A DNA stretch of 64,000 nt from Perlabentimonas sp041656735 (GTDB taxonomy: Bacteria > Bacteroidota > Bacteroidia > Bacteroidales > Tenuifilaceae): positions 27,679 through 91,678 of the forward strand of contig JBBACY010000008.1 of assembly GCA_041656735.1 (NCBI GenBank). The letters run 5' to 3'. Each line of letters begins with the position of its first letter. Position 1 is the stretch's first letter. Below, in pieces: positions 35,287 through 42,933 of this stretch. The notes under the pieces were generated by a model. It was not told the origin of the DNA, did no database searches, and saw only the letters and a program-made list of their open reading frames with translations. Both the position numbers and the translations under genes were made by a program.

Positions 35287-36386
35287 GCCATTTGCCACAA
35301 AGCAAAAAGTATTTAAAGGATGCCGAAAGCCTTACGTTTTTTGAGCTTTCCAGTCCTAAAAGTGTAGGTTGGGAAAGCCCATCGAATATTGCATTGGTAA
35401 AGTATTGGGGCAAGTATGGCGAGCAGCTGCCTCAGAATCCTTCGTTAAGTTTCACGCTTAAGCATTCTAAAACCATTACCCGAATTGAATATCAAAAGAA
35501 GCAGAAAGAATTGCCATTGCTTGAATACTATTTTGAGCAGAAGCAAAATATTGAATTTGAAGATAAGGTTCGAAAATACCTTGACAGAATTTCAATTTAC
35601 ATTCCTTTTATAAAGAGACTTGATTTACTTATATACAGCCAAAATACGTTTCCGCATTCGGCAGGTATTGCCTCTTCGGCATCGGCATATAGCGCATTGG
35701 CGCTATGTTTATGCAGTATTGAGAATGAGTTATTTGGCAAGCTCAATGATACCCGTAAGTTTCTCCAAAAAGCATCGTTTTTGGCACGGTTGGGGTCGGG
35801 TAGCGCTTGTCGTTCAACCTATGGCGAGTTGGTTCTCTGGGGCGAAACCAAGAGTGTAAAAGGTTCGAGTAATGAGTCTGCCATTGAATTGAGAAGCGAA
35901 GTAAATTCTGTTTTCAAAAACTATTTTGATGCAATTCTCATAATCGACTCGGGCAAAAAGGAGCTTTCCAGCACCCTCGGGCACGGTTTAATGCAAAACC
36001 ATCCATTTGCTACTGCTCGGTACGAGCAGGCTAGGCAAAATTTAGATAAAATTTTAGAAAGTCTAAAGATGGGCGACGAGCGGAATTTTGCTCAGATTGT
36101 TGAGAACGAGGCAATTACGCTGCACGCCCTACTTCTGTCATCGGTTCCATCGGTCTCGCTACTTAAGCCAAACACGCTAGTGGCTCTCGAGAGGTTAAAG
36201 GCTTTTAGAACGAGTAGTCAACTTAATTTCACCTTTACGCTCGATGCAGGTGCCAATATCCACATACTTTATAAAGCCTCAATTAGGACACAAATGGTTG
36301 ATTTTATTACAAGTAACCTAACAGAACTATGTGAGAATGGACTTTGGATTGATGATGAAATTTCTACAGGACCCAATAAACTATAA
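35283..36386 (+). CDS. Diphosphomevalonate decarboxylase
   Basis: Converts mevalonate diphosphate to isopentenyl diphosphate, closing the pathway. It has 367 residues: SPSNIALVKYWGKYGEQLPQ (the family hallmark KYWGK), FPHSAGIASSASAYSALAL (phosphate-binding GLASSAS-like loop), RLGSGSACRSTYGE, and a C-terminal TLDAGANIHILY whose Asp is in the expected catalytic region. Related GHMP decarboxylases acting on monophosphates exist but are less likely in this context. Translationally coupled to the preceding kinase. Confidence 0.92.
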   Translation: MSHLPQSKKYLKDAESLTFFELSSPKSVGWESPSNIALVKYWGKYGEQLPQNPSLSFTLKHSKTITRIEYQKKQKELPLLEYYFEQKQNIEFEDKVRKYLDRISIYIPFIKRLDLLIYSQNTFPHSAGIASSASAYSALALCLCSIENELFGKLNDTRKFLQKASFLARLGSGSACRSTYGELVLWGETKSVKGSSNESAIELRSEVNSVFKNYFDAILIIDSGKKELSSTLGHGLMQNHPFATARYEQARQNLDKILESLKMGDERNFAQIVENEAITLHALLLSSVPSVSLLKPNTLVALERLKAFRTSSQLNFTFTLDAGANIHILYKASIRTQMVDFITSNLTELCENGLWIDDEISTGPNKL

Positions 36387-36398
36387 CCATACAAATTT

Positions 36399-37268
36399 GT
36401 GAAATACTTCAATTCTAAAATATTGCTATTTGGCGAGCATACGGTTCTCTATGGTTCCGATGCATTGCTAATGCCATTTTCAGGTTTTTCGGGTAAGTTC
36501 GATTTTATTTCAAATAATCAGTGCAACGACGACAAGTTGGTATCACACAAAATACTAGTTGCATTTTCAGAATTCGTTGAGAAATCAGATTTTGCAAATC
36601 TTTTTAATAGTTCGCAGATTGCTTCGGAACTCAGCAAGGGACTTTACTTTAACTCTAATATCCCCATAGGTTATGGTGTAGGGAGTTCGGGTGCGATGGT
36701 AGCCGCATTTTATCGCAAATTTAAAATTGAGAAGGAAGAGAGGGAAATTGAAGAGGTACGAAGGATACTTGCTGAGCTTGAATCCTATTTCCACGGGACC
36801 AGCTCAGGCCTCGACCCATTGGTTAGCTATCTGAATAAACCATTACATAAAAGCAATAATGTAAATCAGGTGGATATTGAACTTTCTCCATTCAATGCAT
36901 TTATAGTTGACACGGATATCTCCCGTTCTACGCAAAATCTGGTAAATGATTTTAAAGCTAAAGCAGGAGTTTCTGATTTTGAAAATTTGGTAATACCAGC
37001 TATCGTAAAAAGTACAAACGGATGCATTAAAGCAATTCTGAATGCAGATTTTGACGATTTCTTTTCTAACCTAAGGGAGCTATCCGCTTTACAATTTCAG
37101 CATCTGCAAGAATTTATCCCAGTCGATTATCGCTTTCTATGGAAAAAGGGGCTTAATACCGATGGCTTTTACCTTAAACTATGCGGTGCGGGTGGTGGTG
37201 GGTACATTTTAGGGTTTGCTAAAAAATCTAGCGGACTGCCTAAAAGCAAGAAACTAATTATATTGTAG
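36399..37268 (+). CDS. Mevalonate kinase-like GHMP kinase
   Basis: A 289-residue GHMP kinase that starts at GTG (KYFNSKILLFGEHTVLYGSDALLMPF; LFGEHTVLYGS is mevalonate-kinase-like). The ATP loop is IPIGYGVGSSGAMVAAF, and the catalytic Asp lies in YFHGTSSGLDPLVSYLNKPL. The third motif is CGAGGGGYILGF. It would phosphorylate mevalonate, the first kinase step. It is 12 bp after the decarboxylase and the last gene of the operon; a relic of the alpha-oxoamine synthase gene follows 10 bp later. Confidence 0.88.
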   Translation: MKYFNSKILLFGEHTVLYGSDALLMPFSGFSGKFDFISNNQCNDDKLVSHKILVAFSEFVEKSDFANLFNSSQIASELSKGLYFNSNIPIGYGVGSSGAMVAAFYRKFKIEKEEREIEEVRRILAELESYFHGTSSGLDPLVSYLNKPLHKSNNVNQVDIELSPFNAFIVDTDISRSTQNLVNDFKAKAGVSDFENLVIPAIVKSTNGCIKAILNADFDDFFSNLRELSALQFQHLQEFIPVDYRFLWKKGLNTDGFYLKLCGAGGGGYILGFAKKSSGLPKSKKLIIL

Positions 37269-37277
37269 CCTTTATTC

Positions 37278-37432
37278 ACCCAATTGTTTTAAAGCCTCAA
37301 AAGCTATTGCGCCTTATACCAACCGCTGTACACACCCTCGAGGATGTTGAAATCACGATTAATTTTTTTGCTGAGTGAGCGCAGAAGTTGAAGGATGGGA
37401 AGTATTACGTCGAAAAAATGCCGCAGATATAG
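37278..37432 (+). pseudogene. Relic of an alpha-oxoamine synthase gene 3' end (direct repeat copy B)
   Basis: About 90% identical to bases 27759-27913, the last 51 codons plus stop of the alpha-oxoamine synthase gene. The frame is broken: the codon matching Cys in AFAECAQKL is TGA here, and no start or upstream part of the gene exists. Homology fades just after the mevalonate kinase stop (37266-37268) and resumes weakly after the relic up to the next terminator. It is therefore a duplicated gene tail, not a working gene. Confidence 0.92.
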
Positions 37433-37460
37433 ATTTTTAAACACTATTAATACATACAAA

Positions 37461-37490
37461 GAGAGAGGGTGCTAGCTAGCACCCTCTCTC
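37461..37490. terminator. Perfect 30-bp palindrome, bidirectional terminator
   Basis: Arms GAGAGAGGGTGCTAG and CTAGCACCCTCTCTC form an unbroken palindrome with no loop bases, between the convergent mevalonate operon and tricorn gene. It lacks strong T-runs, so termination may be partial; its size could also favour cruciform extrusion. Confidence 0.65.
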
Positions 37491-37505
37491 ATCTTTACAA
37501 AGTGT

Positions 37506-40500
37506 TTAAATGTTTTTAAGTAGTTCCTTAATAGCTACTTCGAGCTGCTCATCACGACCTTTATCTATTTCGCCTGGCATATTTTTTACTATAATGTCGG
37601 GCACCGATTGATTGTTTTCCAACCATTCGCCCTTCATATTTTTTGCGCTAACCGGAATTGAACCCCACATTATTTTACCATTCTGAAGCATTTCCCAGCC
37701 GGCAAAGCTACAAGTGCCTGGCACGGGCATACCAATTAGAGTTCCTATTCCTAAATCTTGGTATCCACAGCTAAAACAATGCCCATCGCTGTAGTTTGAC
37801 TCGTTTACTAGCGCAACCGAGGGTCTTGTCCAGCGGGCAAGGGGTTCGGTACCCAGTGAGCGAGTTTCAATGGCATACTCAATAAAATTTTGACCAGTTA
37901 GGAACATAGCTAAATCGCTAACCAAATCGCCTCCACCATTAAAACGAGTATCAATAATCAGTCCTTTAGTTTGGGCATATTTACCCATAGCTTTTTCGTA
38001 GGTGTTACGGTATGGTTCATCGCTCATTCCAGGAATATGAACATAACCAAGCTGTCCTTTGCTTAGACTATCCACTAGCTCCTCGTTTTGTTTTACCCAT
38101 CTGTTGTAAAGTAGCGAATTTTCTTGACCTTGGCTTATGGGCTTCACTGTTATGCTAAATGTTGACCCTTGTTTTGGGTCAGTAATTTCAAGCGATGTAA
38201 ATTTATTGGCTTTCTTGTCTAAAAATTTCGCAAAATCTACATCATGGGTAATTGCTTCGCCATCAATTGATTTAATAATCATATTTGGTTTTACCTTAAT
38301 ATGTTCTTTATCAAGCGGACCAAACTTCATTACTTCAGCAATTTTAATACCTGCACCTTGGTAGGTATAGTCGATAAAAATACCTAACGATGCTGTTTCT
38401 GTACCATTTGGAATGCTACCGCGATAGCGTGCTCCGCTATGTGAAACGTTAAGTTCGCCAAGCATTTCCGATAGCAATTCGGTAAGTTCAAAATCGTTAC
38501 CTAAAAGCGGTAGTTTTGGTTCATACTCCTCGCGAAGTTTGTCCCAAGGTGCACCGTGGTAGTCTGATATATAGAACATTGCCTTGTTACGCTTCCAAAC
38601 ATGATCAAACATTAGCTGGCGTTCCTCGTCAAGATTTATTGTAACTTCACCGCTTATACTAACGGGCTTGGTAGATTTCGCCTTGAGGTCGATGGTAGAT
38701 ATTGCGCCGTTTGATAGCATAAAAAGGGTACTCATATCTTTGCTCCACTCAAGACTCGCCGATCTTTCATTGAGCGGAATAATCATTTTGGTTTCATTGG
38801 TGCGAAGGTTGGTGCTCCAAAGGTTTAATCCTTTTTCGAATCGGGCAAGGTAGTATAGGGTTTCTCCATCTTTTGAGAGTACCGCATCCGAGAGGCTCGA
38901 AGAGTGAATTGTTAGGCGCTTCTTTCTGTCCTTAAGACCGTCCCAATCAATTTTTACCTGAGTTGAGTCAACTTTATCCTTATCCTCTTTATCATTCTTT
39001 TTCTTCTTCGATTTCTTGTCTGAATCTTTGTCTTTCTCCTTGTTTTTCTCTTTGTCGAGTTTCTCTATCTCTTTCCAAAGATTATAATCATCTTCGGTCA
39101 TACTAAATTTATCCCAACCGTCGCGGGTAAAGAAGAGAGAGTACACATCGAGCTGCCGTGAGCTGCTGGTAGCCAGTCCACGTAGTCCGTGCCTATCGCT
39201 AAACCATAAAATTTGTTTCCCTCCGTTAACCCATTTAGCCGAGTAGTCGCCAAAGCCACTTTCGGTTAGATTTACCATCTCCTTCTTGCCGTTCACATCA
39301 ATTAAAACAACCTCGCTTACCCCAAGGTTGGGCGAATATCCTGTAAGTAACCATTGGCTATCGGGACTCCAATCAAACTGCTGGCCACCATCGCTCATAT
39401 AAAATAGCTCATCAGAGCCAAGAATTTCGCGTATTTGCTTGCTTTCAATATTATATATTTTTAGCGAGCGTCGGTTCTCAATAAAAGCAATCTCTTTACC
39501 GTCTGGAGATATTTTAGGTTGGTAATTGTCGTTGTTGTTGTTAATTATTTTTTCCTCAGTTAAAAGGGTAGAGGCGAAAAAGAATGGCTCTTCGTTTGTA
39601 GCCTTAGACGTTTTATAAATTCCCCAAACGCAGTTTCGCTGACTAGCATATATTATCGATTTGCCATCGGGCGAAAAGCTTATAAATCTTTCTTGCTCGG
39701 TTGTATTGGTAATGCGTTTTGTGAATTTCCCTTCAACTGATGATACGAAAACTTCGCCTCTGGCAATAAAGGCAACCTCTTTGCCATTGGGCGATACGGC
39801 CATTTCGCTAATGTTTCCGGTTATTGGGAGAATCTGTTCGTTGTTGATAAGCGACCCGCTTTGAATTTTTACATCAATTTTTTGAGGTTCGGCTCCCTGT
39901 TTTTGTGTGTATAGGTCTCCGTGGTGCGTATAGCATAGGGTTTCGTTATTGCTGATGGAGAGAAACCGTACGGGATGAAACTCGAAACTTGTTACTTGTT
40001 CAACTTTGCTTGGGTTGTTAAGGCTTAGCTTATGCACATTAAAGGTACCGTTTTGCTCGCTAAGGTAGAAAATGCTCTTGTTGTCGCTTGAAAAAACGGG
40101 GTTTCTATCTTCTCCTTCATACGAAGTAATCATTTTATGCTGATTACTCACAACATCGTAAGCCCAAATATCACGCGTAATTGCCGATGTATGATGCTTG
40201 CGCCATTCATTCTCGCCCCCTTTTTTATCCTGATAAACCATAGTTTTGCCATCGCTGCTAACGCTAACCAATTCTGCAGGAATTGTCCAAAGCTGGTCAA
40301 CTCGACCTCCACTAGCTGGCACAGTGTACACCTCGGGTTGTGAGCCTGTGGGGTATTGCCTGTGGTTTGCGTCATCGAGGCGCTGTCCGCCAAATATTAC
40401 CCGTGTATTATCGTGGCTAAATGCGTAAGGGTACTCGTTGGCCGAGTGATAGGTTAACCTTTTGGGCACGCCCCCTTCGGCATCGATTATGAAAACATCA

Positions 40501-40775
40501 AAATCGCCAAAACGGTTTGAAGCGAAGCTAATTTTGGTGCCGTCGTTATTCCAAATGGGCATAAAATCGTGCTCCTGATGGTATGTAATTTGCTTGGCAT
40601 TGCCTCCGTTAGCATCAACAGTGTATATATTACCTTTAAAAGTAAATGCTATTTTACTGCCATCGGGCGATATTGCCGAGTAGCGAATCCATTGTTCGGC
40701 ATCTTGCGCACTTGTTGTGGAACTTAGTAGCATTGAGAATCCTATTGCCACTAGTAGTCGGAATGTTTTAACCAT
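37506..40775 (-). CDS. Tricorn-like S41 protease with N-terminal beta-propellers
   Basis: A secreted 1089-residue protease. A signal peptide (FRLLVAIGFSMLLSSTTSAQ) precedes WD40/TolB-like propeller blades with repeated ISPDGSKIAFTFKG, FASNRFGDFDVFIIDAEGG and FSPDGKSIIYASQR patterns. A very basic-acidic linker (about residues 570-605, mostly Lys, Asp and Glu) follows, then a PDZ domain and an S41 domain (LGYVHIPGMSDEPYRN, IIDTRFNGGGDLVSDL) with the nucleophile in NESNYSDGHCF. Tricorn-type enzymes trim oligopeptides. It fits the proteolytic lifestyle shown by the DPP-IV. Confidence 0.93.
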   Translation of the reverse strand: MVKTFRLLVAIGFSMLLSSTTSAQDAEQWIRYSAISPDGSKIAFTFKGNIYTVDANGGNAKQITYHQEHDFMPIWNNDGTKISFASNRFGDFDVFIIDAEGGVPKRLTYHSANEYPYAFSHDNTRVIFGGQRLDDANHRQYPTGSQPEVYTVPASGGRVDQLWTIPAELVSVSSDGKTMVYQDKKGGENEWRKHHTSAITRDIWAYDVVSNQHKMITSYEGEDRNPVFSSDNKSIFYLSEQNGTFNVHKLSLNNPSKVEQVTSFEFHPVRFLSISNNETLCYTHHGDLYTQKQGAEPQKIDVKIQSGSLINNEQILPITGNISEMAVSPNGKEVAFIARGEVFVSSVEGKFTKRITNTTEQERFISFSPDGKSIIYASQRNCVWGIYKTSKATNEEPFFFASTLLTEEKIINNNNDNYQPKISPDGKEIAFIENRRSLKIYNIESKQIREILGSDELFYMSDGGQQFDWSPDSQWLLTGYSPNLGVSEVVLIDVNGKKEMVNLTESGFGDYSAKWVNGGKQILWFSDRHGLRGLATSSSRQLDVYSLFFTRDGWDKFSMTEDDYNLWKEIEKLDKEKNKEKDKDSDKKSKKKKNDKEDKDKVDSTQVKIDWDGLKDRKKRLTIHSSSLSDAVLSKDGETLYYLARFEKGLNLWSTNLRTNETKMIIPLNERSASLEWSKDMSTLFMLSNGAISTIDLKAKSTKPVSISGEVTINLDEERQLMFDHVWKRNKAMFYISDYHGAPWDKLREEYEPKLPLLGNDFELTELLSEMLGELNVSHSGARYRGSIPNGTETASLGIFIDYTYQGAGIKIAEVMKFGPLDKEHIKVKPNMIIKSIDGEAITHDVDFAKFLDKKANKFTSLEITDPKQGSTFSITVKPISQGQENSLLYNRWVKQNEELVDSLSKGQLGYVHIPGMSDEPYRNTYEKAMGKYAQTKGLIIDTRFNGGGDLVSDLAMFLTGQNFIEYAIETRSLGTEPLARWTRPSVALVNESNYSDGHCFSCGYQDLGIGTLIGMPVPGTCSFAGWEMLQNGKIMWGSIPVSAKNMKGEWLENNQSVPDIIVKNMPGEIDKGRDEQLEVAIKELLKNI

Positions 40776-40893
40776 ATTACAAATAAATTTTTGTTAGTAG
40801 TATTATTTTACGTTTGACCTTTATACCATACGAAGGATTAGTGGAAGGGTAAAAAAAATAGCATATATTTGATTAATTCTTTACTATTCAACA

Positions 40894-40901
40894 CAAATAT
40901 A
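40894..40901 (-). promoter_or_regulatory. Promoter -7 box of the tricorn protease gene
   Basis: Minus-strand TATATTTG, 119 bp before the start codon. It lies only 10 bp from the opposing -7 box at 40912. Confidence 0.5.
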
Positions 40902-40911
40902 CAAGTTTTTT

Positions 40912-40919
40912 TATCTTTG
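40912..40919 (+). promoter_or_regulatory. Promoter -7 box of the YgjV-like gene (TATCTTTG)
   Basis: Exact TAnnTTTG match, 19 bp before the ATG at 40939. The two divergent promoters must overlap in their -33 regions. Confidence 0.6.
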
Positions 40920-40938
40920 TTGTTAAAATATATTAGGT

Positions 40939-41565
40939 ATGGATTACACAATATTGCTTGAATGGATTGGCTACTTAGCCTCGGTTATTATAGCCATATC
41001 AATGGCTATGAATTCGCTGGTAAGGTTTAGGGTAATAAACCTGGTGGGAGCTGCCCTTTTTTCTGTTTATGGGTTTTTAATCGGCTCAATACCCGTTGGA
41101 CTAATGAATGGCCTGATAGTTATTGTAGATATTTACTACCTCCTTGATTTCCTTTCGAAGAAGGAAGTTTTTGAAGCCATTGAAGCAGATAAAGATGGGA
41201 GGTTCCTGTTGAAATTTTTAACTTTATACAGAAAGGATATTCAGAAACTTTTCCCCAGTTTTAATGATGTTCCCAACGGGTGCGATGTGAATTTCTTTGT
41301 GCTTAGGAATATGACCCTAGCAGGAGTGTTTTTGGCAACACATATTGATAATGGCGTGCTTCGCATTGAGCTCGACTACGCAATTCCTGAAATGAGAGAT
41401 TTTAAGAGCGGTAAATTTATGTATGCCAACCTTGCGCCACGGTTCATTGAAATGGGCTACACAAAGCTTGTAACAAGAAAATTAGAAAACAGGCACAATA
41501 AGTACCTTAGACGAATTGGCTTTACCGAAACCCAGGATGGAATGATGGAGTATAGCTTAGTTTAG
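40939..41565 (+). CDS. YgjV-like membrane protein with GNAT-like C-terminal domain
   Basis: A 208-residue protein. Residues 1-75 form two to three transmembrane segments resembling the YgjV family (IGYLASVIIAISMAMNSLVRFRVINLVGAALFSVYGFLIGSIP). Residues 95-208 look like an N-acetyltransferase fold: LRIELDYAIPEMRDFKSGKF, then MGYTKLVTRKLENRHNKYLRRIGF, where N-x-x-YLRRIGF is the typical GNAT C-terminal strand. The first GNAT motif for acetyl-CoA is not obvious, so activity is uncertain. It ends 94 bp before the tRNA gene. Confidence 0.72.
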   Translation: MDYTILLEWIGYLASVIIAISMAMNSLVRFRVINLVGAALFSVYGFLIGSIPVGLMNGLIVIVDIYYLLDFLSKKEVFEAIEADKDGRFLLKFLTLYRKDIQKLFPSFNDVPNGCDVNFFVLRNMTLAGVFLATHIDNGVLRIELDYAIPEMRDFKSGKFMYANLAPRFIEMGYTKLVTRKLENRHNKYLRRIGFTETQDGMMEYSLV

Positions 41566-41638
41566 AGGATTATTGCAAAAAGAAATTTATCCTGAATTTT
41601 TTATGGCAGATTAATGGGTAAGCAAACATTAATTTTAT

Positions 41639-41646
41639 TAACTTTG
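41639..41646 (+). promoter_or_regulatory. Promoter -7 box of tRNA-Leu
   Basis: TAACTTTG (TAnnTTTG) 13 bp before the first base of the tRNA. Confidence 0.6.
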
Positions 41647-41659
41647 CGCCTGATTTATT

Positions 41660-41745
41660 GCCCAGGTGGTGGAATTGGTAGACACGCCAGCTTGAGGGGC
41701 TGGTGCTCGTTTTAGAGCGTGCAGGTTCGAGTCTTGTTCTGGGCA
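41660..41745 (+). tRNA. tRNA-Leu(GAG)
   Basis: An 86-nt class II tRNA with a long variable arm. The acceptor stem GCCCAGG pairs with TCTGGGC, the discriminator base is A, and CCA is not encoded. The anticodon arm is CCAGC-TTGAGGG-GCTGG with anticodon GAG at 41694-41696, reading CUC and CUU. The T arm contains GGTTCGAGTC. Its last 13 bases form part of the left attachment site of the integrated element. Confidence 0.96.
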
Positions 41746-41746
41746 C
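41733..41746 (+). repeat. attL: left 14-bp attachment repeat
   Basis: CTTGTTCTGGGCAC, overlapping the 3' end of the tRNA-Leu acceptor and T arm. The upstream base context (GAGT) differs from the right copy (AAGC), so the identical core is 14 bp. Confidence 0.88.
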
Positions 41747-41752
41747 TTGGTT

Positions 41753-41795
41753 AAAGCGCAATCATTTGTAAAATAAGTGGTTGCGCTTTTTCTTT
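41753..41795 (+). terminator. Terminator after tRNA-Leu
   Basis: Stem AAAGCGCAA / TTGCGCTTT with extra pairs inside, followed by TTTTCTTTTT. As it lies inside the element, it replaced the original one, now at 58417. Confidence 0.8.
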
Positions 41796-41802
41796 TTAAT
41801 AA

Positions 41803-41822
41803 ATGCACCACGTTTGCACCAC
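41803..41822 (+). repeat. Two tandem TGCACCAC motifs near the left end
   Basis: ATGCACCAC (41803) and TTGCACCAC (41814) start exactly 11 bp apart. The same motif recurs upstream of the tape-measure gene and beside the integrase gene. Candidate binding sites for an element protein. Confidence 0.6.
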
Positions 41823-41833
41823 TTCTTTTTTGG

Positions 41834-42127
41834 CTAGCTCAGGGTGGCCACTGCGATAATTAGCGCCCCCACACACGAAATCAGTACCACAACCCCAATA
41901 AACATAACCCAGCTGGCCGTTTTTTGGCTGTGGGATAGGCTGGCATTTTTGACCATTAGCGAAAACATAGGATCATTGCTTAGCTTTTCGGCCAACGCCG
42001 CTTCATCAAGCTGCTCATTCTCCTTTTTAAACCTTGCGAGGTACGATCCAAGAGCTGCATCCTTTTTCTTCAGCTCGGCTGTTACCCATTCGATTGCTTT
42101 CATAAACCTTTGATTTTTGGTGAACAA
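41834..42127 (-). CDS. Small helical protein with C-terminal membrane anchor
   Basis: A 97-residue protein: a charged helical part (AIEWVTAELKKKDAALGSYLARFKKENEQLDEAALAEKL) and a C-terminal transmembrane helix (WVMFIGVVVLISCVGALIIAVA). Not recognised as a known family. It is divergent from the plus-strand gene at 42264. A 25-bp palindrome lies between its start and the -7 box at 42177, so it is probably repressed by an element regulator. Being first beside attL and apparently controlled on its own, it could be a lysogenic-conversion or immunity factor; this is conjecture. Confidence 0.6.
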   Translation of the reverse strand: MFTKNQRFMKAIEWVTAELKKKDAALGSYLARFKKENEQLDEAALAEKLSNDPMFSLMVKNASLSHSQKTASWVMFIGVVVLISCVGALIIAVATLS

Positions 42128-42134
42128 TAAGGGT

Positions 42135-42159
42135 TTACTGTATCACAGTGATACAGTAA
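42135..42159. promoter_or_regulatory. 25-bp perfect palindrome, candidate operator
   Basis: Arms TTACTGTATCAC and GTGATACAGTAA around a single A. It lies 8 bp upstream of the start of the minus-strand gene (42127) and downstream of that gene's promoter. The symmetry suits a dimeric repressor. Confidence 0.6.
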
Positions 42160-42176
42160 CTAGTTGTCTATCAGTA

Positions 42177-42184
42177 CAAAAGTA
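42177..42184 (-). promoter_or_regulatory. Promoter -7 box of the small membrane protein gene
   Basis: Minus-strand TACTTTTG (TAnnTTTG), 50 bp before the start codon; the palindrome at 42135 lies in the transcribed leader. Confidence 0.45.
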
Positions 42185-42218
42185 TAAAAATAATTAAAAA
42201 ACAACGTTGTTTTTTTAG

Positions 42219-42236
42219 AAAGTTTGACCAAACTTT
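42219..42236. promoter_or_regulatory. 18-bp inverted repeat upstream of the plus-strand operon
   Basis: AAAGTTTG-AC-CAAACTTT, 8-bp perfect arms, 27 bp before the ATG at 42264. It overlaps a near-consensus -7 box (AAACTTTG, 42230-42237), the position of a repressor site. A hairpin with A and T tracts (AAAAAACAACGTTGTTTTTT) precedes it at 42195-42216. Confidence 0.5.
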
Positions 42237-42263
42237 GCCAAATAATTTAAAATTACTATCACA

Positions 42264-42503
42264 ATGGCAATAGAAACCGACAACAGAACAGGTGAACGCA
42301 CTCTGGTAGCCGTCGACGACGTGCTGAGTGACTTCTCGGCTGCTGATATTAAGCAGAAATTTGAGTTTATGTTCCAGCAAACGCTCCAAATGGCCGACGG
42401 TATGGAGGGCAAAGACTTGGCCGAAATGTTCGAAATGCTGAACCGGGTTACTTACGTTTTTAGCGTAAGGGAAACCGAAAAAAAAGAGGGTAAGCCATGC
42501 TAA
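42264..42503 (+). CDS. Small acidic protein of the element
   Basis: A 79-residue acidic protein (MAIETDNRTGERTLVAVDDV..., then a helical part ADIKQKFEFMFQQTLQMADGM). No family was recognised and no DNA-binding motif is apparent. It is first in a plus-strand group of four small genes reading away from attL, opposite to all other element genes. Its end overlaps the next gene by seven bases, so the two are co-translated. Confidence 0.65.
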   Translation: MAIETDNRTGERTLVAVDDVLSDFSAADIKQKFEFMFQQTLQMADGMEGKDLAEMFEMLNRVTYVFSVRETEKKEGKPC

Positions 42504-42796
42504 GGATGCCACAAACAGAGCTAGAATACCGCAATGCTTTGATAGATGCAGCCGAGGCGGGGGCAACCAAGGCCCTTATGGATGTGGGGCTGCTAAAACC
42601 CTACCTAAAGCTCAGAGAGGCTCAAAGACTATACGGTGAGGCCATAGTCAACCGATGGATCAGGGAGGGGCTGGTAAGGGTGATTAAGGACGGCACACGA
42701 AATGCCAGCGTAAGGATCGACAGACTGGAGTTGCTGACTGTAGCTAGAACAGCCAACCGGGCTACCTACCTAACCGCTGAGGAGCGTAAAGCGTAA
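42497..42796 (+). CDS. Small helix-turn-helix protein (excisionase/MerR-like)
   Basis: A 99-residue protein. Its central part, LLKPYLKLREAQRLYGEAIVNRWIREGLVRVIKDGTRNASVRIDRLELLTVA, resembles a winged-helix module of excisionase-type proteins: helix, turn with an R-W-I-x-EG core, then a wing. It may regulate the element or direct excision, but the helix-turn-helix call is from inspection only. Overlaps the previous gene; a terminator follows at 42934. Confidence 0.6.
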   Translation: MLRMPQTELEYRNALIDAAEAGATKALMDVGLLKPYLKLREAQRLYGEAIVNRWIREGLVRVIKDGTRNASVRIDRLELLTVARTANRATYLTAEERKA

Positions 42797-42855
42797 TGGG
42801 TTGGGTTGAAACCACCCCACCCCTGTCCAAATTTGGGCAGGGGTAATAACTCAAC

Positions 42856-42930
42856 AATACATAGGAATTTCAAAGCATGGGAGAATGTTAACGGGGGAAA
42901 ATTTTCCCTCGTTGAATACATAGGAATTTC
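42856..42930 (+). repeat. 16-bp direct repeat pair in a non-coding stretch
   Basis: AATACATAGGAATTTC occurs at 42856-42871 and 42915-42930, 59 bp apart. Between them lies an inverted repeat GGGAAAATTTTCCC (about 42895-42908). The arrangement of paired iterons around a symmetric site could be an origin, a binding array or a control region; no gene is present. Confidence 0.55.
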
Positions 42931-42933
42931 TAA

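Noticed and set aside
37278..37432. Recent transposon copy as cause of the repeated gene end
   Set aside because: No terminal inverted repeats or transposase near either copy; homology follows the gene's own reading frame and stop.
42171..42566. Minus-strand ORF across the left-module control region
   Set aside because: It runs antisense through two plus-strand genes and both operators, with unusual composition.
42856..42930. CRISPR array
   Set aside because: Only two repeat copies of 16 bp and no cas genes.
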